Positions 50,775 to 59,130 of a DNA stretch of 60,123 nt are shown in pieces. Both the position numbers and the translations under genes were made by a program. The DNA lies in assembly GCA_020250005.1 (NCBI GenBank), contig JADCES010000101.1, forward strand, positions 1-60,123, given 5' to 3'. Each line of letters begins with the position of its first letter. Within the stretch, counting starts at the first letter, position 1. The DNA comes from Roseomonas sp. (GTDB lineage: Bacteria; Pseudomonadota; Alphaproteobacteria; Acetobacterales; Acetobacteraceae). The notes below the pieces were generated by a model. The model saw only the letters and a program-made list of their open reading frames with translations. It did not search any database and was not told the origin of the DNA.

Positions 50775-51224
50775 CTATGTCGGCTTATCCTGTGGCGGTA
50801 CTGTGGCGAAAAGCGCCGCCAGACGCCGCTGATCATCCCGCCGGCGCGGATCAAGCGCGCCCAGATCCAGCGCTTCCGGTCTGGTGCCCAGAACCTCCGC
50901 CCCAGCTTCGGCGGCAGCCCCCAGCACGCTGGCCGCTGATGGGTGCCCCAGATCGAAAATCACCAGCTTGAAGCCAGCGCGCAAGGCGGCCAGCGCGGCC
51001 CCAGGGGCGGCGGCGCAATCCAGTGCGGCGGTGAAGGGCGCGCCGGGATGCTCGGCCGCCGCTTGGTCCAGCACTGCCTTGAACCACCCCGGCCCGGCAT
51101 TGAGCGCGGCCCCGGGCGCCGAGACCAGCAGCACCGGCCGCCCATCCGCAACCCGCAATGCCCATGCGGCGTGTCCGCGCCCATGCACCACCACCGCCGG
51201 CTGCTTCAGAAACGCCTTTACCAT
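50775..51224 (-). CDS. Unknown 149-aa protein upstream of fba
   Basis: The track ORF (236 aa) extends through the divergent gene; the likely start is the ATG at 51224, giving 149 residues (starts MVKAFLKQPAVVVHGRGHAAW). The sequence looks like a compact alpha/beta protein: PVLLVSAPGAALNAGPGWFKAVLDQ, TAALDCAAAPGAALAALRAGF, LVIFDLGHPSAASVLGAAAEAG. No family is recognised. In some relatives a thiamine-phosphate synthase lies near this aldolase, but the ThiE motifs are absent. A 9-bp inverted repeat (CCAGAGGCC / GGCCTCTGG) spans 51229-51285 upstream. Confidence 0.7.
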   Translation of the reverse strand: MVKAFLKQPAVVVHGRGHAAWALRVADGRPVLLVSAPGAALNAGPGWFKAVLDQAAAEHPGAPFTAALDCAAAPGAALAALRAGFKLVIFDLGHPSAASVLGAAAEAGAEVLGTRPEALDLGALDPRRRDDQRRLAALFATVPPQDKPT

Positions 51225-51306
51225 TGACCCAGAGGCCTTTGCATGCCAAGCATTTCGCCTATCACTTAGCCGCAAGGGCCTCTGGCGCCAAGGCATCTGG
51301 AAAAGC

Positions 51307-51513
51307 ATGAGCGAGCAGCAAGCTGACACAATGGGGGCGGCGATGGTCCGGCTGGAAGCAGCCTTGGATCGCTTGAGCCGCGCCGTGGAAGCCCGCCGCG
51401 CTGCCAGCCCGCCCAGTGAAGGCGATATGGTGCCGAAAGCGGCCGTGGCTGCGCTCGCCACTCGGCTCGATGCCACCATTGCCAAGCTACGCAGCCTTGA
51501 GGATCAGGGCTGA
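51307..51513 (+). CDS. Small coiled-coil protein upstream of zapA
   Basis: A 68-residue helical, probably coiled-coil protein (MSEQQADTMGAAMVRLEAALDRLSRAVEARR, then LATRLDATIAKLRSLEDQG), like the DUF4164-type proteins often found before zapA in alphaproteobacteria. The track places its start at 50884; the ATG at 51307 is in frame and directs the normal N-terminus. Its TGA overlaps the zapA ATG (TGATG), so the two are coupled. A role with ZapA in cell division is inferred from context. Confidence 0.8.
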   Translation: MSEQQADTMGAAMVRLEAALDRLSRAVEARRAASPPSEGDMVPKAAVAALATRLDATIAKLRSLEDQG

Positions 51514-51848
51514 TGGCGCAGGTCACCGTCCGTGTCGGCGGCTATGCCCATCCGGTGGCCTGCCAGGATGGCCAGGAAAAGCACCTGACGAATATGGCAG
51601 CCGAGGTGGATAAGCGCATCTCCGCGCTCAAGGCCATGGGCATCCAATTCGGCGAAACCCGCATGCTGTTGCTGGCTGCCCTGCAATTGGCCGATGAGGC
51701 GATGGACCTGAAGGCTGAAAATGATGCGCTGAAGGCCGGCGGCGCCGTTGCTGCCGAAGGGCCCGTGGCTGACCCGGAACTTGCCGATGGGCTGATGCGG
51801 CTCGCGGAAAAGCTTGAGGCCATTGCCGCGCGGCTTGAGGAAGCCTAA
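51513..51848 (+). CDS. zapA: Cell division protein ZapA
   Basis: Binds FtsZ and promotes Z-ring bundling. The 111-residue protein starts with the ZapA globular domain (VTVRVGGYAHPVACQDGQEKHLTNMAAEVDKRISALKAMG) and a central ETRMLLLAALQLADEAMDLKAENDALKA coiled coil; the C-terminus holds a further helix (LADGLMRLAEKLEAIAARLEEA). It is followed directly by 6S RNA and the folate ligase gene, the conserved bacterial order zapA-ssrS-ygfA. Confidence 0.9.
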   Translation: MAQVTVRVGGYAHPVACQDGQEKHLTNMAAEVDKRISALKAMGIQFGETRMLLLAALQLADEAMDLKAENDALKAGGAVAAEGPVADPELADGLMRLAEKLEAIAARLEEA

Positions 51849-51850
51849 CT

Positions 51851-51990
51851 AGTCTCTGCGGGGCTGCCAGGTGCGCCAGGCAATTCATCCCCGGGGCCAA
51901 TGCACATCCTCCGGGAGCTGGCTCTGTCCGGGCCGTGGTTCGGGTATCTGGCGCCCACCTGCTGACGCAGGCCTTGGGAGGATGATAGGC
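51851..51990 (+). ncRNA. ssrS: 6S RNA (RNA polymerase-binding regulator)
   Basis: The gap between zapA and the 5-FTHF cyclo-ligase is the conserved place of 6S RNA. The long-hairpin layout is visible: CTGCG (near 51856) pairs with CGCAG (near 51966), CCAGGTG with CACCTG, and CGCCAG with CTGGCG, enclosing a mid region with AATTCATCCCCGGGG and GGGCCGTGGTTCGGG arms. 6S RNA mimics an open promoter and holds sigma-70 RNA polymerase. Ends are approximate; no tool was run. Confidence 0.75.
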
Positions 51991-52037
51991 CAGCGGCCAT
52001 GGTGGCTCCGCACTCCTTTCACCAGCAGGAACCCCGC

Positions 52038-52631
52038 GTGACCGAGGCCCCAGCCGCTGCATCGGATATTGATTTGCAGGCAGCGAAGGCAGCGGCGCGC
52101 AAGCTGGCGCGCGCCAGGCGGGCCGGGCTTACCAATGCCGCAGCGCCGGCGCGGCTGGCGGAAGCCATGCTGGCCGGCTTCGCCCCACCGCCGGGCGCCA
52201 TCATCGCCGGCTATTGGCCCATGGGCGATGAGATGGACCCGCGCCCCCTGATGTTGGCCTTGGCCGCACGCGGTCATCGCTTGGCCCTGCCGGTCACGCC
52301 GCTGCGCGGCCAGCCGCTGGCCTTTCGCGCCTGGACGCCCGGTGTGGCGCTGCGCCCTGGCCCGATGGGCACCTCGGAACCTGTTGCCGGGGATGAACTA
52401 CGCCCTGATGTGCTGCTCGTGCCGCTTTTGGCCTTTGACCGCGCCGGGCGAAGGCTCGGCTATGGCGGGGGGTATTATGACCGGACGCTCGCCGCGCTGC
52501 CGGGTGCAAAAGCCATCGGCATAGCCTATGCGGGGCAGGAAATGCCCGAAGTGCCGGCGGGGCCGCAGGATTTCCGCCTGCCCCTGATCGCCACCGAAGC
52601 GGGTGTCATTGTTTGTGGAGACCCTGTGTGA
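52038..52631 (+). CDS. 5-formyltetrahydrofolate cyclo-ligase
   Basis: Converts 5-formyl-THF to 5,10-methenyl-THF with ATP. Family segments: AAARKLARARRAGL at the N-terminus (substrate-binding basic stretch), GYWPMGDEMDPRPLM, and the phosphate/Mg motif LLVPLLAFDRAGRRLGYGGGYYDRTLA. I prefer the GTG at 52038 (AGGA 9 bp upstream) over the track ATG at 51999, which adds 13 unconserved residues and lies next to the 6S RNA end. The product is 197 residues. Its stop overlaps the next gene (GTGA). Confidence 0.9.
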   Translation: MTEAPAAASDIDLQAAKAAARKLARARRAGLTNAAAPARLAEAMLAGFAPPPGAIIAGYWPMGDEMDPRPLMLALAARGHRLALPVTPLRGQPLAFRAWTPGVALRPGPMGTSEPVAGDELRPDVLLVPLLAFDRAGRRLGYGGGYYDRTLAALPGAKAIGIAYAGQEMPEVPAGPQDFRLPLIATEAGVIVCGDPV

Positions 52632-53449
52632 GGCTGCTTTTCCTTGGCGATATTGTCGGCCGCGCCGGGCGTGATGCGGTAATAACCGCGCTGCCTGGGC
52701 TGCGCGAAAAACTCCGGCTCGATCTTGTGGTGGTGAATGCGGAAAACGCCTCCCACGGGTTTGGCTTGGCGCCCGAGATGGCGCGTGCGCTGTTCATCGC
52801 GGGCGCGGATGTGCTGACGCTTGGCAATCACGCCTGGGATCGCAAGGAAATCATCCCCTATATCGAAGGCGAACCCCGACTGATCCGCCCGCTGAATTAC
52901 CCGCCCGGCACGCCCGGCAAGGGCGCGGTGGTGGCGGTACTGGCCGATGGCCGGCGGGCTTTAGTATTGCAGGCCATGGGGCGCTTGTTCATGGAACCTT
53001 TGGATGATCCCTTCCGCGCCATTCAGGCGGAATTGGCGCAGCACAGCCTTGGCCCGCAGGGCACGGTGCAGGCCATCATCATCGATTTCCATGCCGAAGC
53101 TTCATCGGAAAAACAGGCCATGGGCCATAGCTTCGATGGCCGCGTGAGCCTAGTGATCGGCACCCATACCCATGTTCCGACTGCTGATCATCGCATCCTG
53201 CCCGGTGGCACGGCGTTTCAGACCGATGCCGGCATGTGCGGCGATTATGATAGCGTGATCGGCATGCAAAAGGCCGGCGCTTCCATCCGCTTCTGGCGCA
53301 AGGTACCGGCGGAACGCCTCGCACCAGCGGAAGCGGAAGCGACGATTTGCGGGCTGTTTGTTGAAACCGATGACGCAACCGGTCTTGCGCGCCGGGTTGC
53401 GCCCTTGCGCATTGGCGGTGGGTTGGAGCCGGTTATGCCGCTGCGTTGA
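52628..53449 (+). CDS. YmdB/TIGR00282-family metallophosphoesterase
   Basis: A 273-residue phosphodiesterase of the YmdB family, whose Bacillus member cleaves cyclic nucleotides and affects RNA turnover. It begins RLLFLGDIVGRAGRDAV (metal-binding Asp), followed by NAENASHGFGLAPEMARALFIAGADVLTLGNHAWDRKE (Asn and His ligands), DFHAEASSEKQAMGHSFDGRVSLVIGTHTHVPTAD (His ligands). The start is a GTG overlapping the upstream stop as GTGA, with GGAG 8 bp before; the track TTG at 52613 is less likely. Confidence 0.9.
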   Translation: MRLLFLGDIVGRAGRDAVITALPGLREKLRLDLVVVNAENASHGFGLAPEMARALFIAGADVLTLGNHAWDRKEIIPYIEGEPRLIRPLNYPPGTPGKGAVVAVLADGRRALVLQAMGRLFMEPLDDPFRAIQAELAQHSLGPQGTVQAIIIDFHAEASSEKQAMGHSFDGRVSLVIGTHTHVPTADHRILPGGTAFQTDAGMCGDYDSVIGMQKAGASIRFWRKVPAERLAPAEAEATICGLFVETDDATGLARRVAPLRIGGGLEPVMPLR

Positions 53450-53523
53450 ACAGCTTGGCGCCCCCCTGCTGGACGGATATAAGCCGCGCAAGTTTCCCCC
53501 TTACCTGAATGAGAGTTGCGGCA

Positions 53524-54246
53524 ATGGCCGGTCATTCCCACGCGAAAAACGTCATGCACCGTAAGGCTGCCCAGGGTGCGAAAAAGGCGCAGGCCTTTGG
53601 CAAGCTTATTCGCGAAATCACCGTCTCTGCCAAGATTGGCCTCCCCGACCCTGCCGCCAATCCCCGGTTGCGTGCTGCCGTCAAGGCCGCGCTGACCGCG
53701 AATATGACGCGCGATACGATTGACCGTGCCATCAAGCGCGCTTCCACCGCCGGTCAGGGCGAAGATTATGAGGAAGTGCGCTATGAAGGCTATGGCCCGC
53801 ATGGCATCGCGATCATCGCCGAGGCGCTGACGGATAACCGTAACCGCACCGGTGGTGATTTGCGGTCCATGTTCGCCAAGAATGGCGGCGCGCTCGGGGA
53901 GACAAATTCGGTAGCCTTCCAATTCGAAAGGAAGGGCGTGCTGCGCTACAAGCCCGAAATCGCCTCAGCCGATGCCATGCTGGAAGCCGCGATTGAAGCC
54001 GGCGCCGAGGATGTGGAAAGCACCGAAGACGGGCATGAGATCTCCACCAGCGTGGAAGACTTCGCCGCGGTGCGTGATGCTTTGGAAGTGCGCTTCGGCA
54101 CGGCGGAAGCGGCCAGGCTTGAATGGTGGTCCACCAATGACATCAAGCTGGATGAGGAACGCGCCAAGGATGTGGTGAAGCTGCTTGATATTCTGGATGA
54201 TCACGATGACATCCAGAATATCTACGCCAATCTTGAGGTCGAATAG
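53524..54246 (+). CDS. YebC/PmpR-family regulator
   Basis: A 240-residue protein of the YebC/PmpR/TACO1 family, implicated in transcription control and translation of difficult sequences. The start [37 protein letters not shown] is the hallmark; [42 protein letters not shown] and [23 protein letters not shown] follow. The ATG at 53524 is used; the track ATG at 53509 adds five residues. In many bacteria this gene neighbours ruvC; here it neighbours ymdB and a thioesterase. Confidence 0.93.
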   Translation: MAGHSHAKNVMHRKAAQGAKKAQAFGKLIREITVSAKIGLPDPAANPRLRAAVKAALTANMTRDTIDRAIKRASTAGQGEDYEEVRYEGYGPHGIAIIAEALTDNRNRTGGDLRSMFAKNGGALGETNSVAFQFERKGVLRYKPEIASADAMLEAAIEAGAEDVESTEDGHEISTSVEDFAAVRDALEVRFGTAEAARLEWWSTNDIKLDEERAKDVVKLLDILDDHDDIQNIYANLEVE

Positions 54247-54257
54247 GCGCCATCAGC

Positions 54258-54686
54258 ATGGTGGAAAATCGCCTCCGCACCAGCTTCGCCAAGCAAGGGC
54301 TGATGCGGCTGTTTGGCGCGGAGATGACGCGCATCGCGCCCGGTCAGGTGGAAATCTCGTTGAGGCCCAAGCCGGAGCTTTCGCAACAGCATGGCTTTGT
54401 GCATGGCGGTGCGCTCACGGCTATTGCCGATAGTGCCGCGGGCTATGCCGCGCTCAGTCTCATGCCCGCCAATCGCGGTGTGTTGACCACCGAAATGAAA
54501 ATCAATTTCCTGGCGCCGGCTGTCGGTGATCACATCATCGCGCGCGGCAAGGTGCTGAAGGCCGGGCGAACGCTTAGTTTGGTGCAGACAGAAATCTTTG
54601 CGGTGAACGCCGATCAGGAAAGGCTGATCGCCTTCCTGACCGCGACCTTCATGAGTATTGAAAACCGCGATGGGATTGAGGACTGA
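54258..54686 (+). CDS. PaaI-family hotdog thioesterase
   Basis: A 142-residue acyl-CoA thioesterase of the hotdog fold. The conserved catalytic region is QQHGFVHGGALTAIADSAAGYAALSL (HGG motif and acidic residue), followed by TTEMKINFLAPAVGDHIIARGKVLKAGRTLSLVQTEIFA. It begins 11 bp after yebC, so both may be co-transcribed. The substrate is not predictable from sequence. A 44-bp palindrome follows 17 bp beyond its stop and faces the convergent acyl-CoA synthetase gene. Confidence 0.88.
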   Translation: MVENRLRTSFAKQGLMRLFGAEMTRIAPGQVEISLRPKPELSQQHGFVHGGALTAIADSAAGYAALSLMPANRGVLTTEMKINFLAPAVGDHIIARGKVLKAGRTLSLVQTEIFAVNADQERLIAFLTATFMSIENRDGIED

Positions 54687-54703
54687 ACACGCTTTGTTCG
54701 ATC

Positions 54704-54747
54704 GCATTTTCCGAATCGCCAAGTGATTCCACTTGGCTTGAAAATGC
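54704..54747. repeat. 44-bp extragenic palindrome, copy 4
   Basis: GCATTTTCCGAATCGCCAAGTG, loop ATTC, CACTTGGCTTGAAAATGC. It has the same orientation as the copy at 3113-3156, differing at a few positions, and directly abuts the stop codon of the acyl-CoA synthetase gene (54748). It lies between two convergent genes, as a bidirectional terminator would. Confidence 0.85.
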
Positions 54748-56643
54748 TTACCTCATCGCGCCTTTCAGCACGACCGTGATCTCATCCAAGATCGCCGGAT
54801 CATCAATGGTGGGCGGTACGGTATAGGGCTCGGCATCGGCGATCTTGCGCATGGTGGCGCGCAGGATCTTCCCGCTGCGGGTTTTGGGCAGCCGTGCCAC
54901 CACCTTCGCATCCTTGAAGGCAGCAACAGGGCCGATCTTCTCGCGCACCAGCCCCACCAATTCGCGCGCCAGCGCATCTTCTGGCTTGTTCACGCCAGAT
55001 TTCACCACCACCAGCCCGAGCGGCACTTGCCCCTTCAGCGTATCGCGCACGCCAACCACGGCGCATTCGGCGATATCGGGATGTGCGGCCAGCACTTCTT
55101 CCATTGCGCCCGTCGAAAGCCGGTGCCCCGCGACATTGATAATATCATCGGTTCGGCTCATCACCGAAACATAGCCTTCCGCGTCAATCATCCCGGCATC
55201 GGCGGTGCTGTAATGGCCGGCAAAATGCGACAGATAGGCTTCCTTGAAGCGCTCATCGGCATTGTAGAGCGTGGGCAGCGCTGAAGGCGGCAAGGGCAGC
55301 TTCATCGCAAGGCTGCCGATCTGCCCGCGCGGCACGGGCTGCCCGGCCTCATCCAGCACCACCACATCATAGCCAGGTGCGGGCTTGCCGCCGGAACCGG
55401 CGCGGGTCGGGAAAAGCCCCAAGCCCCGGAAATTGCCGGTGATGGTCCAGCCGGTTTCCGTCTGCCACCAGTGATCCACCACGGGTTTTTGCAACAGCCG
55501 TTCTGACCAAATGATGGTGTCGGGGTCACAGCGCTCGCCCGCCAGATAAAGCGCCTCCAGCTTCGACAGATCGTATTTCTTCAGGAACACGCCTTCCGGG
55601 TCTTCCTTCTTGATGGCACGAATGGCGGTGGGGGCGGTGAACAGCAGCTTCACACCATGATCCGCGCATACGCGCCAGAAGGTGCCGGGATCAGGCGTGC
55701 CAACCGGCTTGCCTTCAAACAGCACCGTGGTGCAGCCGGCCAGCAGCGGCGCGTAGACAATGTAGGAATGCCCGACCACCCAGCCGACATCGGAAGCCGC
55801 CCAATACACATCGCCGGGCTTCATCCCATAAACCAATTCCATGGAATGATGCAGCGCCACCGCATGCCCGCCATTGTCGCGCAAAATCCCCTTGGGCTGG
55901 CCCGTGGTGCCTGAGGTATACAGGATATAAAGCGGATCAGTGGCGGCAACGGAAACGCAAGGATGCGGCGCGGCGGCGGCTTCGGCCACCAGCAAATCCT
56001 CATCACGCCCCGGCGTCAGATCGCAAGGCGCTTGCGGGCGTTGCAAGATCAGCACGGATGATGGCTTATGCGGGGAAAGCGCAATCGCCTCATCCAATAG
56101 CGGCTTGTATTTCACGACGCGCCCAGGTTCCAGGCCGCAGGATGCGCTGATGATCGCCTTGGGCTTGGCATCCGCAATGCGGGAAGCCAATTCGGCGGCG
56201 GCAAAACCGCCGAACACCACGGAATGCACAGCGCCAAGCCGCGCGGTGGCCAGCATGGCAATCGCCGCTTCCGGCACCATGGGCATATAGATTACCACGC
56301 GGTCGCCCTTGGTAATGCCGCGCGCGGCGAGGGCGCCGGCCAGCTTTGCCACGCGGTTTTGCAATTCGGCATAGGTGATGCGCTGAATTTGCCCGGTCAT
56401 CGGGCTGTCATAGATGATCCCATCCTGCTGCCCACGCCCGGCAGCGACATGGCGATCCACGGCATTATGGCAGGTATTCAAGGCCGCATCGGGAAACCAG
56501 CGGCCATAGACGCCCATCGAGGCATCGAAAATCCGCTGTGGCGCGCGGTCCCAATCAATGCCCCGCGCGGCTTCCGCCCAATAGGCTTCCGGGTCGCGCT
56601 TCCAGCGCGCATGGGTCGCGTCATATTGCGAAGCCTCGGACAT
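54748..56643 (-). CDS. prpE: Propionyl-CoA synthetase (acyl-CoA synthetase)
   Basis: Activates propionate (or acetate) to the CoA ester via an acyl-adenylate. About 631 residues from the ATG at 56643, with AAAAGGGGG upstream; the track start at 56760 is an extension. ANL-superfamily motifs: the P-loop LYILYTSGTTGQPKGILRDNGGHAVAL, VGWVVGHSYIVYAPLLAG, WWQTETGWTITGN, YSTADAGMIDAEGYVSVMSRTDDIINVAGHRLSTGAMEE, and the acylation-target lysine in PKTRSGKILRATMRKIA. The RDNGGH stretch and overall pattern favour PrpE over Acs. The product may in turn be lysine-acetylated. Confidence 0.88.
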   Translation of the reverse strand: MSEASQYDATHARWKRDPEAYWAEAARGIDWDRAPQRIFDASMGVYGRWFPDAALNTCHNAVDRHVAAGRGQQDGIIYDSPMTGQIQRITYAELQNRVAKLAGALAARGITKGDRVVIYMPMVPEAAIAMLATARLGAVHSVVFGGFAAAELASRIADAKPKAIISASCGLEPGRVVKYKPLLDEAIALSPHKPSSVLILQRPQAPCDLTPGRDEDLLVAEAAAAPHPCVSVAATDPLYILYTSGTTGQPKGILRDNGGHAVALHHSMELVYGMKPGDVYWAASDVGWVVGHSYIVYAPLLAGCTTVLFEGKPVGTPDPGTFWRVCADHGVKLLFTAPTAIRAIKKEDPEGVFLKKYDLSKLEALYLAGERCDPDTIIWSERLLQKPVVDHWWQTETGWTITGNFRGLGLFPTRAGSGGKPAPGYDVVVLDEAGQPVPRGQIGSLAMKLPLPPSALPTLYNADERFKEAYLSHFAGHYSTADAGMIDAEGYVSVMSRTDDIINVAGHRLSTGAMEEVLAAHPDIAECAVVGVRDTLKGQVPLGLVVVKSGVNKPEDALARELVGLVREKIGPVAAFKDAKVVARLPKTRSGKILRATMRKIADAEPYTVPPTIDDPAILDEITVVLKGAMR

Positions 56644-56855
56644 GGTTTCCCCCTTTTGCGACAGCGCCGAACTGGGCTTAGCGTGCCGCCTTGGCGGGGC
56701 GCAGCGCAAGCCCCGCTCCCATAATCGCGCGGCGCGGCGCCTGGTTTTGCGCTGGCGCAAGCCACCCGCCGAGATTTCTGGAAACCTGCCGCCAAATCAT
56801 GCGAGGCTGAGTCCATGCCCCTGCCACGCCCCACCCCAAGCCAGCACGCCCGCAC

Positions 56856-57563
56856 ATGAGCGGCCTCCTCCGCCGCGCCCTGGGCGCACTCGGCAATGGG
56901 CTGAAGCCTGGCTTGCGCGAATTCCTCCGCGCCCGGGCGCATTTCCACGCGGCCCTTCCCGCCGGCCCGCTGATTGCCCAGCGCTATGTGGTGTTTGACC
57001 TGGAATCGACCGGGCTTGATGTCAGCGGCGGCGATTGCGTGATTTCCATCGGCGCCGTCCGGCTGCGCGATGGCGAAGCGCGTGAGAGCTTCACGACGCT
57101 GGTCAATCCCGCCCGCAGCATCCCGCCCGGGTCCATCCGCTATCACGGCATTACCGACGCCATGGTGGCCGATGCGCCATCCGCCGCCGAAGCCCTCAAG
57201 CGCTTTCAGGCATTCATCGGCGATGATGTGCTGGTCGCGCATAATGCTGCCTTCGACCGAGCCCTTATTTTCGCTGAGGAATTTCGCGGCGCGCCCGCCA
57301 TCGGCAATCCCTTCCTGTGCAGTGTCGCGACCTCTCGCTGGCTGGATCCTGAGGAAGCGGATCATTCGCTCGATGGGCTCTGCGGCCGGGCAGGGATTGT
57401 GATTGCCGGGCGGCACCAGGCGCTTGGCGATGCGGAAGCGACAGCCGCGCTTTGGGTCAGCCTGATCGCGCGGGCCGCGGCGCGCGGCGTGGATGATCTG
57501 GCCGAATTGGCCCGGCGCAGCCGCATGACCGCCGCCATGGCCGCGACGGCAGAGCATTTCTAA
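56856..57563 (+). CDS. DEDDh 3'-5' exonuclease (Pol III epsilon-like)
   Basis: A 235-residue exonuclease domain protein. ExoI motif YVVFDLESTGLDVSGGDCVISIGAVRL (D-x-E), ExoII VLVAHNAAFDRALIF (D), and ExoIII-epsilon RHQALGDAEATAALW (H-x4-D). It lacks the polymerase-binding C-terminus of DnaQ, so it is probably a stand-alone exonuclease rather than the proofreading subunit. Such genes often sit beside CBS/DUF294 nucleotidyltransferase genes and acetate-CoA ligase genes, as here. Its substrate is unknown. Confidence 0.88.
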   Translation: MSGLLRRALGALGNGLKPGLREFLRARAHFHAALPAGPLIAQRYVVFDLESTGLDVSGGDCVISIGAVRLRDGEARESFTTLVNPARSIPPGSIRYHGITDAMVADAPSAAEALKRFQAFIGDDVLVAHNAAFDRALIFAEEFRGAPAIGNPFLCSVATSRWLDPEEADHSLDGLCGRAGIVIAGRHQALGDAEATAALWVSLIARAAARGVDDLAELARRSRMTAAMAATAEHF

Positions 57564-57572
57564 GCGGGCCGC

Positions 57573-59015
57573 TTACCAGACCTCGCCCGTAAAGCCCGCA
57601 AAGCTGGAGCGGGAGAAACTCCGCACCGCCTTCAAAGCTTCCCGCAATGCCTGCCGCGCTTCCTTGGGCATGGCCGCCGTATCCACCAGATTGCCGGGGC
57701 GGCGGCCGGCGGCGTGATCGGCCAATTGCTGGCGCAAGACAACATCCAGCAGCAGGGCAAAGGCGGCTTGCAAGTCGCCCGCTTCCCGCGCTGCGATGCT
57801 GCCCCGCGCGGCCAAAGCCGCAATGCGCTGAGATGTCCCCGTTTCGGTAATACCATCACGCAAAGCCAAAAGCCGAGTTGCGGCGACCAGCGGCATCAGC
57901 CCATGCAGCTTCAAATCCGTTCGGCTGCCGGGGCCGGGCTCATCATCGGCAAAGCCGCCAAAAAGCGTGAGCCCCACCTGCAGGCTGCTATTCTGCGCGG
58001 CCATGGCCGCCAGCCAGGCCGGGCGGGACGCCAATAGCGCGGCCAGGTGTTGGCGGAGCGCCGCCGCCGCAGCCCCATCCCCCTGCGCCGGGCGGAAATC
58101 AAACACGATATCGCCGAACAGCAGGGCCGCACCGGTGCGGCGATTGGACCAGATGCCCATCTGATCGCGCCATTGCCGCGCGGTTTTCCGCCACAGCGGA
58201 TTGCGCGCCATGATCCCACCGGGACATAGCGGAAACCCCGCCTGATCCAGGCGCTGGTTGAAATCCTCAGTAAAGGGGCGGAACCAGGCATCCACGGTCC
58301 CGTGGTCCTGATCCGGGTAATCCTGCAGCATCAGGCCATTATCCTGATCAGGCGTCAGCAGGCTTTCGCCCCGCCCCAGGCTGCCCATGACCAGCAGCGT
58401 GAAGGGCACCGGCGCCGCGCCGTGATCGGCGAGGGTTTCCGCCAGAATGCGCCGATGCAGATCAAGGTTGATGCCATTCACCAGGCGCACCACGGCCTCT
58501 GCGCTCAGCCCTTCCGAGAGCAGCGCGCGCGCAATACCGGCCTGGGCGGCTTTAATGGCGGCGACATCGCCCGACAGCGCCTCAAGATGCGTCAGCAGCG
58601 CGCCGGAGACAGCCGCGAGGGCCTCGGCCCGATGCAGCATGCCAAGGCAGCGCCCCGCCGCATCCAGCACCGGCAAATGCCGGAGCCCATGCTGGCGAAG
58701 CAGGGCAATGGCGCGCCAAAGGCCCTCATCCGGGGCGCAGGCGATCAGCGGCGCGGTCATGGCGGCGGCGAGTGGTGCTTCCGGCCCAAGGCGGAAGATT
58801 ACGCGGCGGGCGATATCCTGTTCGGTCAGAATGCCAATGGCGCAGCCGGCGTCATCCTGCGCCAGGATGGCGGAAGCCCGCGCGGTAACCATGGCGGAGA
58901 TGGCTTGGCCCAAGGGGGTTTCGGCCGGTAGCGCGGGTGGTGCCGCACCCATGGCAGCACTTGCCGGGCCGGTCAGGACGGCGATGGGGGCGTGGCCGGT
59001 TGGGGGCGCTGGCAT
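57573..59015 (-). CDS. CBS-domain/DUF294 nucleotidyltransferase-like protein
   Basis: A 480-residue putative regulatory protein. A tandem CBS pair spans about 15-145 (LGQAISAMVTARASAILAQDDAGCAIGILTEQDIARRV and the second repeat with LRHLPVLDAAGRCLGMLHR). A GlnD-like nucleotidyltransferase domain follows with MGSLGRGESLLTPDQDNGLMLQDYPD (G-S-x11-D-x-D), then a C-terminal DUF294 substrate-binding domain. CBS pairs usually bind adenosine nucleotides. The N-terminal cyclic-nucleotide domain found in some family members is absent. It converges on the exonuclease gene with a 9-bp gap. Confidence 0.88.
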   Translation of the reverse strand: MPAPPTGHAPIAVLTGPASAAMGAAPPALPAETPLGQAISAMVTARASAILAQDDAGCAIGILTEQDIARRVIFRLGPEAPLAAAMTAPLIACAPDEGLWRAIALLRQHGLRHLPVLDAAGRCLGMLHRAEALAAVSGALLTHLEALSGDVAAIKAAQAGIARALLSEGLSAEAVVRLVNGINLDLHRRILAETLADHGAAPVPFTLLVMGSLGRGESLLTPDQDNGLMLQDYPDQDHGTVDAWFRPFTEDFNQRLDQAGFPLCPGGIMARNPLWRKTARQWRDQMGIWSNRRTGAALLFGDIVFDFRPAQGDGAAAAALRQHLAALLASRPAWLAAMAAQNSSLQVGLTLFGGFADDEPGPGSRTDLKLHGLMPLVAATRLLALRDGITETGTSQRIAALAARGSIAAREAGDLQAAFALLLDVVLRQQLADHAAGRRPGNLVDTAAMPKEARQALREALKAVRSFSRSSFAGFTGEVW

Positions 59016-59052
59016 GCCTTAGTCTATGCCAAAACGGGCCAGCCAAGGCATG

Positions 59053-59085
59053 AAAAAAAGCGGCGCCATATCCCAGCGCCGCTTT
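59053..59085 (-). terminator. Intrinsic terminator of the MHS transporter gene
   Basis: Read on the minus strand: AGCGGCGC, loop TGGGATATG, GCGCCGCT followed by TTTTTTTC. The stem and long T-run are textbook. It lies 46 bp downstream of the transporter stop and before the CBS/DUF294 gene, so transcription should end there. Confidence 0.9.
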
Positions 59086-59130
59086 CGTCACATCAGCAGG
59101 GCAGGGCGGCAGCGCCGCCCCGACCAATGC

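Noticed and set aside
51229-51285. 9-bp inverted repeat CCAGAGGCC/GGCCTCTGG as an operator
   Set aside because: It is perfect, but the 39-bp separation and lack of a known motif give no basis for a regulatory call; noted only in the neighbouring gene's entry.
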